From Candidatus Segatella papionis (GTDB lineage Bacteria; Bacteroidota; Bacteroidia; Bacteroidales; Bacteroidaceae): DNA of 32,142 nt. Below the pieces are notes generated by a model. It was not told where the DNA came from and ran no database searches. It worked only from the letters and a program-made list of their open reading frames with translations. Shown in pieces: positions 1 through 6,912 of the stretch (position 1 is the stretch's first letter; each line of letters starts with the position of its first letter). Position numbers and translations under genes: made by a program. The stretch spans positions 17,891-50,032 of the forward strand of contig DBLF01000107.1 in the NCBI GenBank assembly GCA_002297965.1, in the 5' to 3' direction.

Positions 1-704
1 AAGGTCTTGAGCACTTCCACGACGAAAGCACTCTCGTTGCGCTTGCCACGATAAGGCACGGGAGCCATATAGGGGCTATCGGTCTCCAACACGATGCGAT
101 CCATCGGAACCACAGCGGGCAGGTCTTCTCGCAAATGACTGCTCTTGAAGGTAGATACACCACCTACGCCCAACACGAACTTATCGAAAGTAAGCAATTC
201 CTCGGCTTCCTTTTGGTTGCCCGTGAAACAATGGAACACACCGCCAGGCAAATTCTTCTCGTAGGAACGCAACAGATGCACCATCTCGTTCTGTCCCTTA
301 CGACAATGAATCATCAGCGGCAATTGGGTTTCGACCGACCACTTCACCTGTTCCTCGAAAGCCTCCAACTGCTCGTGCTCAAACTCACGGCTCCAATAGT
401 AATCCAATCCCACCTCGCCAATGGCAATAAAGTGATTTGTATGCGATTCGAGAATCTTTCGAAGCTCCGCCAACTGCTCCTTCCAATCCGCCTTCACCTC
501 CTCAGGGTGCAATCCAATCATCGGATAGGCATAGCCCGGATATTGACGGCTCAACTCCAAGACAGCATAAGTGGTCTTCACATCGATGGCAGGCATGAAC
601 ACCTTGCCTACCCCAGCCTCCTTGGCACGAGCGAAAGCCTCAGCTCTATCCTCGTCAAACTCCTCGGCATCGAGATGCGTATGTGTATCTATTATATGAA
701 TCAT
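1..704 (-). CDS. TatD family metal-dependent DNase (3' end cut off)
   Basis: This is a TatD-type amidohydrolase-fold nuclease, a cytoplasmic Mg/Zn-dependent phosphodiesterase. The protein starts MIHIIDTHTHLD, which supplies the metal-binding HxH (H8, H10). It continues with IGEVGLDYYW (metal-binding Glu), FHCFTG and LETDSPYMAP (catalytic Asp), all in the family order. The frame is open for 234 codons to the window edge, so roughly the last 25-30 residues of a usual ~260-residue protein are missing. The start at 704 gives the conserved N-terminus directly. It lies 44 bp downstream of the polyprenyl synthase stop on the same strand and is probably co-transcribed with it. The biological substrate of TatD proteins in this phylum is not settled. 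Confidence 0.93.
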   Translation of the reverse strand, partial: MIHIIDTHTHLDAEEFDEDRAEAFARAKEAGVGKVFMPAIDVKTTYAVLELSRQYPGYAYPMIGLHPEEVKADWKEQLAELRKILESHTNHFIAIGEVGLDYYWSREFEHEQLEAFEEQVKWSVETQLPLMIHCRKGQNEMVHLLRSYEKNLPGGVFHCFTGNQKEAEELLTFDKFVLGVGGVSTFKSSHLREDLPAVVPMDRIVLETDSPYMAPVPYRGKRNESAFVVEVLKT

Positions 705-715
705 TTTAAACTATA

Positions 716-746
716 GAATTCTTAGCTCTTCGTTCTTCACTCTTCA
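716..746 (-). repeat. Heptamer tandem repeat, copy 1
   Basis: On the minus strand this reads as consecutive GAAGAGT / GAAGAAC / GAAGAG units followed by AAGAATTC. It starts just after the stop codon of the polyprenyl synthase. A near-identical element lies at 5702-5732, including the same AAGAATTC end. No function can be read from it. Confidence 0.8.
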
Positions 747-748
747 CT

Positions 749-1723
749 TTAATATTGTCTTTTCATCATTTTCTGAGCATACTTAGCCAGCTCTTCTTTG
801 CGGTCGGCACTCACACTGACTGCATCGAGGTACTTCTTGCTCTGCTCGAAATAATAAGCTATCTTGTCTTGCGCCATCTTGTCGATGCCAATCTCATTGT
901 AAAGACGAGTCACGGCAGCTACCTTTTCCTTGCGGTCGAAGTCCTTGGCGTCAACCCATTTCTGCAACTCGGCACGCTGGGCTGGGTTGGCATGATTGAA
1001 GGCATTGATGAGCATATAGGTTTTCTTGTTGGAAGTGATATCGCCACCGATTTCCTTGCCAAACACCTTGGTGTCGCCATACACATCCAGGTAATCATCC
1101 TGCAACTGGAACGCCAAACCGATTTGCTCACCAAACTTATAGAGATTGTCGGCATCCTCCTCGGAAGCATCGGCGAGGATGGCACCAATCTTCAAGGCAC
1201 AAGCCAAGAGCACACTGGTTTTCAAGCGAATCATCTCGATGTATTCCTCCTCCGTTACATCGTTGCGAGTCTCAAACTCCATGTCGTACTGCTGTCCTTC
1301 GCCAATCTCCAAGGCTGTCGTGGTGAAGAGCTTCAGCACCTTAGGCAAGTGCTTGTCGTCACATTGAGCCATGCGGTCGTATGCCAACACGAGCATGCTG
1401 TCGCCTGAGAGGATGGCGGTATTGGCATCCCACTTCTTATGAACGGTCTCATGACCACGACGCAAGTCGGCATTGTCCATCAAGTCATCGTGCAAGAGGG
1501 TATAGTTATGATAAGTCTCCAAAGCGATGGCATTCATGAGAATCTTCTCAGGGTCTTCCTTGAAGAGGTTGTAGCCCAAGAGCATCAGCGTAGGGCGGAT
1601 GCGCTTGCCTCCCATGGAGAGGACGTACTTCACTGGTTCATATAGAGAATATGGTTTACGGTCGTATGGCAAATTGGCCAAGAACTCATTCACCATGCTT
1701 AAGATTTCATCTGCAGTCTTCAT
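749..1723 (-). CDS. Polyprenyl (farnesyl/geranylgeranyl-type) diphosphate synthase
   Basis: This is a trans-prenyltransferase that condenses isopentenyl diphosphate with allylic diphosphates to make short-chain isoprenoid precursors, in the cytoplasm. The 324-residue protein has GGKRIRP (38-44), the first Asp-rich motif DDLMD (79-83) followed by LRRG, and the second motif DDYLD (209-213). The first motif is the short DDxxD form, without the two-residue insertion of classical bacterial farnesyl synthases. Tyr74, five residues before it, is the usual chain-length position, which suggests a short (C15-C20) product; the exact length is inference. The gene lies 28 bp downstream of the TonB gene and 44 bp upstream of the TatD gene, all on the minus strand. 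IspH, from the same precursor pathway, is 3 kb away. Confidence 0.93.
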   Translation of the reverse strand: MKTADEILSMVNEFLANLPYDRKPYSLYEPVKYVLSMGGKRIRPTLMLLGYNLFKEDPEKILMNAIALETYHNYTLLHDDLMDNADLRRGHETVHKKWDANTAILSGDSMLVLAYDRMAQCDDKHLPKVLKLFTTTALEIGEGQQYDMEFETRNDVTEEEYIEMIRLKTSVLLACALKIGAILADASEEDADNLYKFGEQIGLAFQLQDDYLDVYGDTKVFGKEIGGDITSNKKTYMLINAFNHANPAQRAELQKWVDAKDFDRKEKVAAVTRLYNEIGIDKMAQDKIAYYFEQSKKYLDAVSVSADRKEELAKYAQKMMKRQY

Positions 1724-1751
1724 AATTTATTTATATTTTTAAAATGATAGT

Positions 1752-2492
1752 TTATAACTTAAACACCACTGGCACGGCTATCATCGTGCGACACACCTTG
1801 TTACGATCCATACCCGGTTTCCACTTCGGCATCATCTTCATCACTCGCAATGCCTCAGCGTCAAGTATAGGATCCACCGACGTGCTCACCTTGGTACTGG
1901 CGATACTTCCATCCTTATTGACGATGAAAGTGACAACCACCGTACCTTCTATCTTTCCACTTTGGGCAGCAGCAGGATACTTCAGGTTTTTAGTGAGCCA
2001 CTGCATGAAAGCCGACCATCCACCAGGAAACTCTGGTATCTTCTGCACCACGGTAAACTTGATGGGGGCCTCAGCCAAGGCATCGGAATTATCTACCGCC
2101 GTCTCAGGAGCCGCCTCTTTCACATCAGCCCCTTGTACCACTCCAGAACCATCGCCGATAACGAGCTGACTGGTTGTGGTACTGATTTTCTCTGGCGCAT
2201 TTCGGAGCTGTTGCTGCTCGGTAGGTTTCACCTCCTGCGTGATGGCTTGCGAGGCAGGAGCCTTTGCCATAGCCTCGGCGCTGACCATATCTTTTTGGTC
2301 GGGCGGTGTATTCATTTCCAAGTCTTGCGACAAATCTTCGAAATTATCAGCCAAATCGTCTTCGCCCTGTGGTCCTCGTTGGTATTGAAGAGCCACGAAA
2401 AGAAGCGAGAAGGCAATGAGCAAGCCAAGCAAGAAAAATGTGACTCGCTTATCCTCCAGTTGTGCCTTATCTGTTTTCTTTATTTCCAACAT
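1752..2492 (-). CDS. TonB family energy transducer
   Basis: This inner-membrane protein passes proton-motive energy to outer-membrane TonB-dependent transporters such as SusC homologues. The 246-residue protein has a short basic N-terminus, one membrane segment at about residues 17-37 (FFLLGLLIAFSLLFVALQY) and a long Gln/Pro/Ala-rich periplasmic linker. It ends in a TonB C-terminal domain from about 158 (FPGGWSAFMQWLTKNLKYP, then VVTFIVNKDGSI). It lacks the extra segments of BlaR-type TonB fusions. It is the first gene of a probable tonB - polyprenyl synthase - tatD operon and is divergent from porQ. A TAAATTTG -7 box lies about 95 bp upstream. Bacteroidota carry many TonB paralogues, so which transporter it serves cannot be told. 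Confidence 0.92.
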   Translation of the reverse strand: MLEIKKTDKAQLEDKRVTFFLLGLLIAFSLLFVALQYQRGPQGEDDLADNFEDLSQDLEMNTPPDQKDMVSAEAMAKAPASQAITQEVKPTEQQQLRNAPEKISTTTSQLVIGDGSGVVQGADVKEAAPETAVDNSDALAEAPIKFTVVQKIPEFPGGWSAFMQWLTKNLKYPAAAQSGKIEGTVVVTFIVNKDGSIASTKVSTSVDPILDAEALRVMKMMPKWKPGMDRNKVCRTMIAVPVVFKL

Positions 2493-2586
2493 TCATTTAT
2501 CCTCATTCGTAGTCTCGTCCCTCCCAAATTCAGGGCAAAACTGCAATATTTTACATTTCATTTCGTTATTTTCTACGAAAACATTG

Positions 2587-2594
2587 CAAATTTA
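2587..2594 (-). promoter_or_regulatory. Predicted -7 box for the tonB operon
   Basis: TAAATTTG on the minus strand fits the Bacteroidota -7 consensus TAnnTTTG. Transcription would begin near 2580, giving a leader of about 90 nt. It is back to back with the porQ promoter. No good -33 element was identified. Confidence 0.5.
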
Positions 2595-2617
2595 CTGTAT
2601 ATTTCTCAAAAAAGCAG

Positions 2618-2625
2618 TATCTTTG
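2618..2625 (+). promoter_or_regulatory. Predicted -7 box for porQ-cmk
   Basis: TATCTTTG is a perfect TAnnTTTG -7 box, 21 bp upstream of the porQ start codon, giving a very short leader. A -33 TTG at the usual distance is not evident. Confidence 0.55.
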
Positions 2626-2646
2626 CCAAAGAATTAGATATTTTAA

Positions 2647-3594
2647 ATGAAAAAAGTTGTTTTTTCCATTATATTGACGCTTTTTGCGGCAAAAATGGGT
2701 GCTCAAGAGAGCCAAACAGGATATAACTTCCTCCGACTGCCAGTAAGTGCTCATGCCGCAGCTTTGGGAGGAGACAACATCACCTTGATAGAAGATGATG
2801 AAGCACTCGCTTTCCATAATCCAGCACTGCTGACATCGGTAAGCGACAAGACCATCAACCTCAATTATATGAGTTACATGAAAGGGGTAAACATGGCGTC
2901 GGCTTCATTCAACCGCATCGTCGGGGAAAAGGCTTCGTGGGCAGTGTCGGCACAATACGTGGATTACGGCAAGATGAAACAAACCGACGAAAACAATATT
3001 CAGTCGGGAGAGTTCTCTGCCAAAGACATCAGTTTGGCAGGCTATTTTTCTTATATGCTTAGCGAACGAATAGCTGGTGGAATCTCTGCGAAACTCATCA
3101 CATCATACATAGGTGATTACAATTCCATCGCCATGGGAGTGGATTTGGGTATCAACTACTATGACCCAGACTACGAATGGTCTATTTCCGCCGTGGCAAA
3201 AAACCTGGGAGGACAATTGAAAGCATACGAGGAAGAATACGTAAAGATGCCTTTCGACCTGCAACTGGGTGTTAGCAAGCATTTCATCAATACTCCATTC
3301 AGAGTCTCAGCGACGCTAGTCAACTTGAATCACTGGGACAAAGGATTGAAGAACCACGCTATCATCGGCGCAGAACTATTGCTCAGCGAAAGCTTCTGGG
3401 TGGGGGCTGGCTACAACAGCCGACGTGCTGACGAAATGAAAATTGTCAGTGGAGAAGACGAAGAAAGTAGCCATGGAGTCGGCTGGTCGCTGGGCGGCGG
3501 CATCAACCTAGAGCGTTTTCATCTGAACATCGCTTACGGTAAATATCACGTGAGTAGCAATAGTTTGTTACTGAACATCAATTACAGGCTCTGA
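2647..3594 (+). CDS. porQ: Type IX secretion system protein PorQ
   Basis: PorQ is an outer-membrane beta-barrel of the FadL-like PorV/PorQ group, needed with PorU/PorV/PorZ for attaching type IX cargo to the cell surface. The 315-residue protein begins with a signal peptide (MKKVVFSIILTLFAAKMGAQ). It continues with the family's opening YNFLRLPVSAHAAALGGDNIT and DEALAFHNPALL, then alternating beta-strand segments to a terminal NINYRL. The cytidylate kinase gene follows 67 bp later, a porQ-cmk order known from other Bacteroidales. The start gives a complete signal peptide and lies 21 bp after a consensus -7 box. Its presence implies a type IX system encoded elsewhere in the genome. Confidence 0.9.
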   Translation: MKKVVFSIILTLFAAKMGAQESQTGYNFLRLPVSAHAAALGGDNITLIEDDEALAFHNPALLTSVSDKTINLNYMSYMKGVNMASASFNRIVGEKASWAVSAQYVDYGKMKQTDENNIQSGEFSAKDISLAGYFSYMLSERIAGGISAKLITSYIGDYNSIAMGVDLGINYYDPDYEWSISAVAKNLGGQLKAYEEEYVKMPFDLQLGVSKHFINTPFRVSATLVNLNHWDKGLKNHAIIGAELLLSESFWVGAGYNSRRADEMKIVSGEDEESSHGVGWSLGGGINLERFHLNIAYGKYHVSSNSLLLNINYRL

Positions 3595-3661
3595 ATAAAT
3601 AGATATAATTACAGATAGACCCCAAATAGTATAGCATAATATAGTATATTTTATAAGTTAT

Positions 3662-4354
3662 ATGAAAAAGATTACAATAGCAATCGACGGTTACTCTTCT
3701 TGCGGTAAGAGTACAATGGCAAAGGACCTTGCCAAAGAAATAGGATATGTATATGTAGATACTGGAGCGATGTACCGCTCGGTGGCTCTCTATGCCTTGC
3801 GCCACAACCTCTTCGAAAAGGATGGCAAGGTAAAGGTGGCAGAATTGGAAGCAGAAATGCCAAACATCCATATCTCGTTTAAATTCAATGCCAATACGGG
3901 ACGTCCCGACTGTTACCTCAATGGAGAGTTGGTAGAGAAAGAAATCCGTTCGCTCGAAGTATCCAATCGAGTCAGTCCTGTAGCCGCCATCTCGTTTGTT
4001 AGAGAAGCGTTGGTAGCCCAGCAACAAAAGATGGGAGAAGACAAGGGCATCGTGATGGATGGTCGCGACATTGGAACTACCGTATTCCCAAATGCGGAGC
4101 TCAAGATTTTCGTCACAGCCAGTTCACAAGTAAGAGCACAGCGTAGATTTGATGAGCTCAAGGAAAAGGGGATGCCTGCAAATTTCGAAGACATCCTGAA
4201 GAATGTGGAGGAAAGAGACTATATCGATACGCACCGAGAGACATCTCCTTTACGACAAGCTGATGATGCCATTGTTCTCGACAATAGCAATATGACTATA
4301 CCTGAGCAGAAGAAATGGCTTATGGAACAATACCAAAAAGCGATAGAAATGTAA
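3662..4354 (+). CDS. cmk: Cytidylate kinase
   Basis: This enzyme phosphorylates CMP and dCMP with ATP in cytoplasmic pyrimidine nucleotide recycling. The 230-residue length is normal for the long bacterial form. The P-loop is at residues 10-18 (GYSSCGKST), followed by YVDTGAMYRSVALYAL, the CMP-binding segments SNRVSPVA and DGRDIGTTVFP, and the lid region RAQRRFDELKEKG with ERDYIDTHRETSPL. It follows porQ by 67 bp with no terminator between, so the two are probably co-transcribed. Confidence 0.96.
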   Translation: MKKITIAIDGYSSCGKSTMAKDLAKEIGYVYVDTGAMYRSVALYALRHNLFEKDGKVKVAELEAEMPNIHISFKFNANTGRPDCYLNGELVEKEIRSLEVSNRVSPVAAISFVREALVAQQQKMGEDKGIVMDGRDIGTTVFPNAELKIFVTASSQVRAQRRFDELKEKGMPANFEDILKNVEERDYIDTHRETSPLRQADDAIVLDNSNMTIPEQKKWLMEQYQKAIEM

Positions 4355-4453
4355 CAATCTATCAATTGCAAGCAATAGGGCGCACAACAAAAGCTAAATT
4401 TTATTAAATTCAGAGTTTTATGTAATAAAAACGCCTGTTCATAGAATTTTCAC

Positions 4454-4484
4454 TTGGAGAAACACCTTGTTTTTATTATCTTTG
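4454..4484 (+). promoter_or_regulatory. Strong promoter of a small RNA gene
   Basis: A -33 TTG (4454-4456) is separated by exactly 20 bp from a perfect -7 box TATCTTTG (4477-4484). Transcription would start near 4490. No protein start codon with a plausible gene follows; an intrinsic terminator follows at 4614. Confidence 0.75.
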
Positions 4485-4489
4485 CAGGT

Positions 4490-4657
4490 AGTAAACTGTA
4501 GGCGGCACTTTGAAAGCGCAACTTTCATCGTGGTTGTCAACATATAATTGCACACAAATGACAAGGTAGTAATGATATAGATTATAAATTTTGAGTTAAT
4601 TACTGTTTTTTGAAGGTGATAGGTCTTCGTGAGAAGATTTATCACCTGTTTTTGTTT
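4490..4657 (+). ncRNA. Candidate small RNA of about 165 nt, class unknown
   Basis: A consensus promoter and a strong intrinsic terminator bracket about 165 nt with no credible reading frame. The predicted RNA can fold into several stems. AGTAA-ACT (4490-4497) pairs with AGT-TTACT (4594-4604) to close the body. TGAAAG/CTTTCA forms a stem with a CGCAA loop (4511-4527), extended by CAC/GTG. TTGTCA (4534-4539) pairs with TGACAA (4559-4564). AGGTAGTAA occurs twice (4486 and 4564). The fold looks branched, not a single rod with a central bubble, so 6S RNA is not supported. The gene sits between cmk and ispH. No family was recognised. Confidence 0.6.
4614..4657 (+). terminator. Intrinsic terminator of the small RNA
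   Basis: AGGTGATA (4614-4621) pairs with TATCACCT (4640-4647). An inner TCTTC/GAAGA stem closes on a GTGA loop, and the tail TGTTTTTGTTTT follows. The 15-bp stem, counting two wobble pairs, with a U-rich tail is a textbook terminator. Confidence 0.85.
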
Positions 4658-4732
4658 TAGCAAGAACACAAAGCTACTATATTAGCAAGAACATAAAGCT
4701 ACTATATTAGCAAGAACATAAAGTCTTTGTAT
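4658..4732 (+). repeat. Three tandem copies of a 25-bp unit
   Basis: Units at 4658-4682, 4683-4707 and 4708-4732 begin TAGCAAGAACAYAAAG. The first two differ at one base; the third diverges over its last ten bases. The array lies immediately after the small RNA terminator and before the ispH terminator. The units are contiguous with no spacers. Confidence 0.9.
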
Positions 4733-4748
4733 CGGTAAATACAAAAAA

Positions 4749-4770
4749 ATGCCCAACTTTCGTTGGGCAT
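4749..4770 (-). terminator. Intrinsic terminator after ispH
   Basis: GCCCAAC (4751-4757) and GTTGGGC (4762-4768) form a stem with a TTTC loop, extended by AT/AT and flanked by A and T runs, so it can work in both directions. It begins 10 bp after the ispH stop codon and also guards against read-through from the plus-strand genes. Confidence 0.9.
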
Positions 4771-4780
4771 TTTTACGTAT

Positions 4781-5656
4781 TTACAATTTGTCGTGGATGA
4801 TTTTCTCCTTGCACTCCTCCATCAACCATTTCGGCGTACTGGTGGCTCCGCAGATGCCCACGGTATTCACGCCCTCAAACCAAGCCATGTCTATCTCCTC
4901 GGCGCTTTCAATCTGATAGCTTCTCGCATTCACGCTCTTGCACTCCTTGAAGAGCACCTTGCCATTACTGCTCTTCCGTCCGCTCACAAAGAGGATGACA
5001 TCATGCTTGCTGGCAAAGTTGGCGATGTTCGGCATACGGTTGGCTACCTGACGACAGATGGTGTCGAAGCTCTTGAAGATGGCACCATCCACCACATGCT
5101 CCTGGCAATACTCGATGATGCGATGGAACTCGTCCAAGCTCTTGGTGGTCTGGGAGTAGAGGTAGATGTCCTTGGTGAAGTCCAGCTTGCCCGTTTCATT
5201 CAATCGCTTGACATCATCAAACTTCTCCACCACGATGGCATGGCTCTCGGTCTGTCCCACCAAGCCCAACACCTCGGCATGACCGTTCTTACCAAAGATG
5301 ACAATTTGGGCATCGGGATTGCTCACATACTGCTTCTTGATGCGCTTCTGCAACTGGAGCACCACCGGACAGGTGGCATCGATAATCTCGATGTTATTCT
5401 TCTCCGCCAAGGCGTAGGTCTCTGGTGGCTCTCCATGGGCACGAAGCAATACCTTCACACCATGGAGTTCCTTCATCTCCTCATGGTCGATGGTGATGAG
5501 TCCCGCCTCATGCAGGCGTTCCACCTCCATGCCATTATGCACGATGTCGCCGAGACAGTAAAGTTTACCGCCTTTCGCCAACTCTTCTTCTGCTTTCTTG
5601 ATGGCAGTGGTCACGCCGAAGCAGAAACCACTACCGTTATCTATTTCTATCTGCAC
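4781..5656 (-). CDS. ispH: 4-hydroxy-3-methylbut-2-enyl diphosphate reductase
   Basis: This iron-sulfur enzyme makes isopentenyl and dimethylallyl diphosphate in the last step of the methylerythritol phosphate pathway, in the cytoplasm. The 291-residue length is normal. The three cluster-binding cysteines are visible: C12 in GFCFGV, C96 in DATCPVV and C201 in DTICRQVANR. Substrate-pocket residues include H40 (DIVHN), H74 (RAHGEPPE), E128 in GHAEVLG (the catalytic Glu), SQTTKS (168-173) and VSGRKSSN. It is the last gene before a strong terminator. The DUF1573 gene lies 73 bp upstream on the same strand, with a heptamer repeat in the gap. Confidence 0.97.
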   Translation of the reverse strand: MQIEIDNGSGFCFGVTTAIKKAEEELAKGGKLYCLGDIVHNGMEVERLHEAGLITIDHEEMKELHGVKVLLRAHGEPPETYALAEKNNIEIIDATCPVVLQLQKRIKKQYVSNPDAQIVIFGKNGHAEVLGLVGQTESHAIVVEKFDDVKRLNETGKLDFTKDIYLYSQTTKSLDEFHRIIEYCQEHVVDGAIFKSFDTICRQVANRMPNIANFASKHDVILFVSGRKSSNGKVLFKECKSVNARSYQIESAEEIDMAWFEGVNTVGICGATSTPKWLMEECKEKIIHDKL

Positions 5657-5701
5657 GATAAATCAAATTATAAAAGATAAATTATAATGAATAAAGTCGT
5701 T

Positions 5702-5732
5702 GAATTCTTCACTCTTCGTTCTTCACTCTTCA
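5702..5732 (-). repeat. Heptamer tandem repeat, copy 2
   Basis: The minus strand reads GAAGAGT / GAAGAAC / GAAGAGT / GAAGAAT followed by TC: four 7-nt units. It starts at the TGA stop codon of the DUF1573 gene, so the stop is inside the repeat. A related copy is at 716-746, in the same place relative to a stop codon. Confidence 0.8.
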
Positions 5733-6794
5733 TTTAACAGAAATCTTCACCACCACTTTGGCGTTGTCAGGGTCGTTTGTAATCATCAAGATTCGTGGGT
5801 TCTTGACACGTGATTTCTTCAATTCGGCAGCTACAGCCGTCACCTTCATTTTCACGGTCTCACCCGGCTTAATCTTGCTTTTCTTAAGCTGTACCTGCAA
5901 GCCTACGGTAAACATCTGCATGCTTCGGATATCGAGTTCCGACTTGCCGCTGTTGGTTACCAGGATCTCGCCCTTCAACTTCTTCTTACCATCGAAACTA
6001 CCCAAGTCAAGATGGGTGGTTGACATCTCTATCTTTGGAGCCTTCGCCTTATCAGCAGGAGTCATCTTGTCAAAGTCAGGCAGAAGGACGGCGGAAACCA
6101 CGATTTCCTTCTCCGGCGCAATCTTGTCGCCAGGACGCTCACCGAGATAGACAGAAGTCTGGTTCAAGCCGAAGTCGCGCAGCTTCTTGGAATCCAACAC
6201 CAAGGCTACCTCTGCAGAATGATGAGGAGCCACCTTGGATGGCGAAACCTGCGCATGGAGATAACTTGGCAAGTGCATCACCACAGGCTCCATCGTCTGG
6301 TCGGTAGGATTGAAGATATGAATGCGCTGCACTGGACGGTCGCCCTTGTTGACATCATCAAACTCCACCTCCTGTGTATCAGCCTTGAACTCGCCCAACA
6401 TCTCATTGTAAGTGCCAGAGAATTCCTCGACATTGCTCACCACCTTGCCTCGCATCGACACCATGAAAGGTTCGTCGGAGGCATTGCTATAGAGCAACAC
6501 CTGCTTTTGGAAGGTACCCATCTGCTTGGCATCATACACCGTCTTCACCACGAAGCTCTCGCCAGCCGCGATGCTCTTCTTCGGATATTCCACCGAGGTA
6601 CAACCGCAACTCTTATAGACGTTCTTGATGACCAAAGGCTTGTTGCCCTCGTTCTTCATCTGGAACTCAGCGGTCACAGGATGACGGAAGATAACTTGTC
6701 CGCAGTCCACCACCTCATGCTGAGTGGTAATCTTCTGAGCCGATGCCGACAGCGCCAACAGCGATGAGAGCATCAATATGTTCATTCGTTTCAT
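5730..6794 (-). CDS. DUF1573 domain exported protein
   Basis: The function is not known. The 354-residue protein has a signal peptide (MKRMNILMLSSLLALSASAQ). An Ig-like DUF1573 domain at about 20-115 carries the typical DCGQVIFRHPVTAEFQMKN and KSCGCTSVEYPKK segments. A second Ig-like repeat at about 245-354 (LDLGSFDGKKKLKGEILVTN) has the same opening pattern but lacks the CGC motif. Such domains are common in Bacteroidota exported proteins and resemble ASPM/SPD-2/Hydin-type beta-sandwiches. It lies 94 bp downstream of the alpha-2-macroglobulin-like gene on the same strand and may share its transcript. The stop codon is TGA and overlaps a heptamer repeat. Confidence 0.88.
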   Translation of the reverse strand: MKRMNILMLSSLLALSASAQKITTQHEVVDCGQVIFRHPVTAEFQMKNEGNKPLVIKNVYKSCGCTSVEYPKKSIAAGESFVVKTVYDAKQMGTFQKQVLLYSNASDEPFMVSMRGKVVSNVEEFSGTYNEMLGEFKADTQEVEFDDVNKGDRPVQRIHIFNPTDQTMEPVVMHLPSYLHAQVSPSKVAPHHSAEVALVLDSKKLRDFGLNQTSVYLGERPGDKIAPEKEIVVSAVLLPDFDKMTPADKAKAPKIEMSTTHLDLGSFDGKKKLKGEILVTNSGKSELDIRSMQMFTVGLQVQLKKSKIKPGETVKMKVTAVAAELKKSRVKNPRILMITNDPDNAKVVVKISVK

Positions 6795-6841
6795 TGTATT
6801 CTATTTTTTAATTATCAATCTTTTCTGTTACTGTTTTCAAG

Positions 6842-6912
6842 GAGAGTGAAGAAAACTTACTCTCATTTTTCTCAATGGAAGTGGGAACTTACTCTTTCAC
6901 TTCCATCTGATA
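6842..6912 (-). repeat. Imperfect duplication and hairpin at the end of the macroglobulin gene
   Basis: On the minus strand AGAGTAAGTT occurs twice, about 37 bp apart. One copy spans the stop codon of the large gene. Each is followed by a CAC-TTCC/CAC-TCTCC segment. The downstream copy can form a hairpin: GAGAGT (6842-6847) with ACTCTC (6859-6864), extended by AAG/CTT. No U-tract follows, so it is not a convincing terminator. Confidence 0.5.

Noticed and set aside
3595..3661. Separate promoter for cmk
   Set aside because: The 67-bp gap is A/T-rich but has no TAnnTTTG box with a matching -33; co-transcription with porQ is simpler.
4490..4657. 6S RNA
   Set aside because: The predicted pairing gives several separate stems, not one long rod with a central open bubble. 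A covariance search would be needed to decide.
4658..4732. CRISPR or att-site array
   Set aside because: Three direct units without spacers and no integrase or cas gene in the window.
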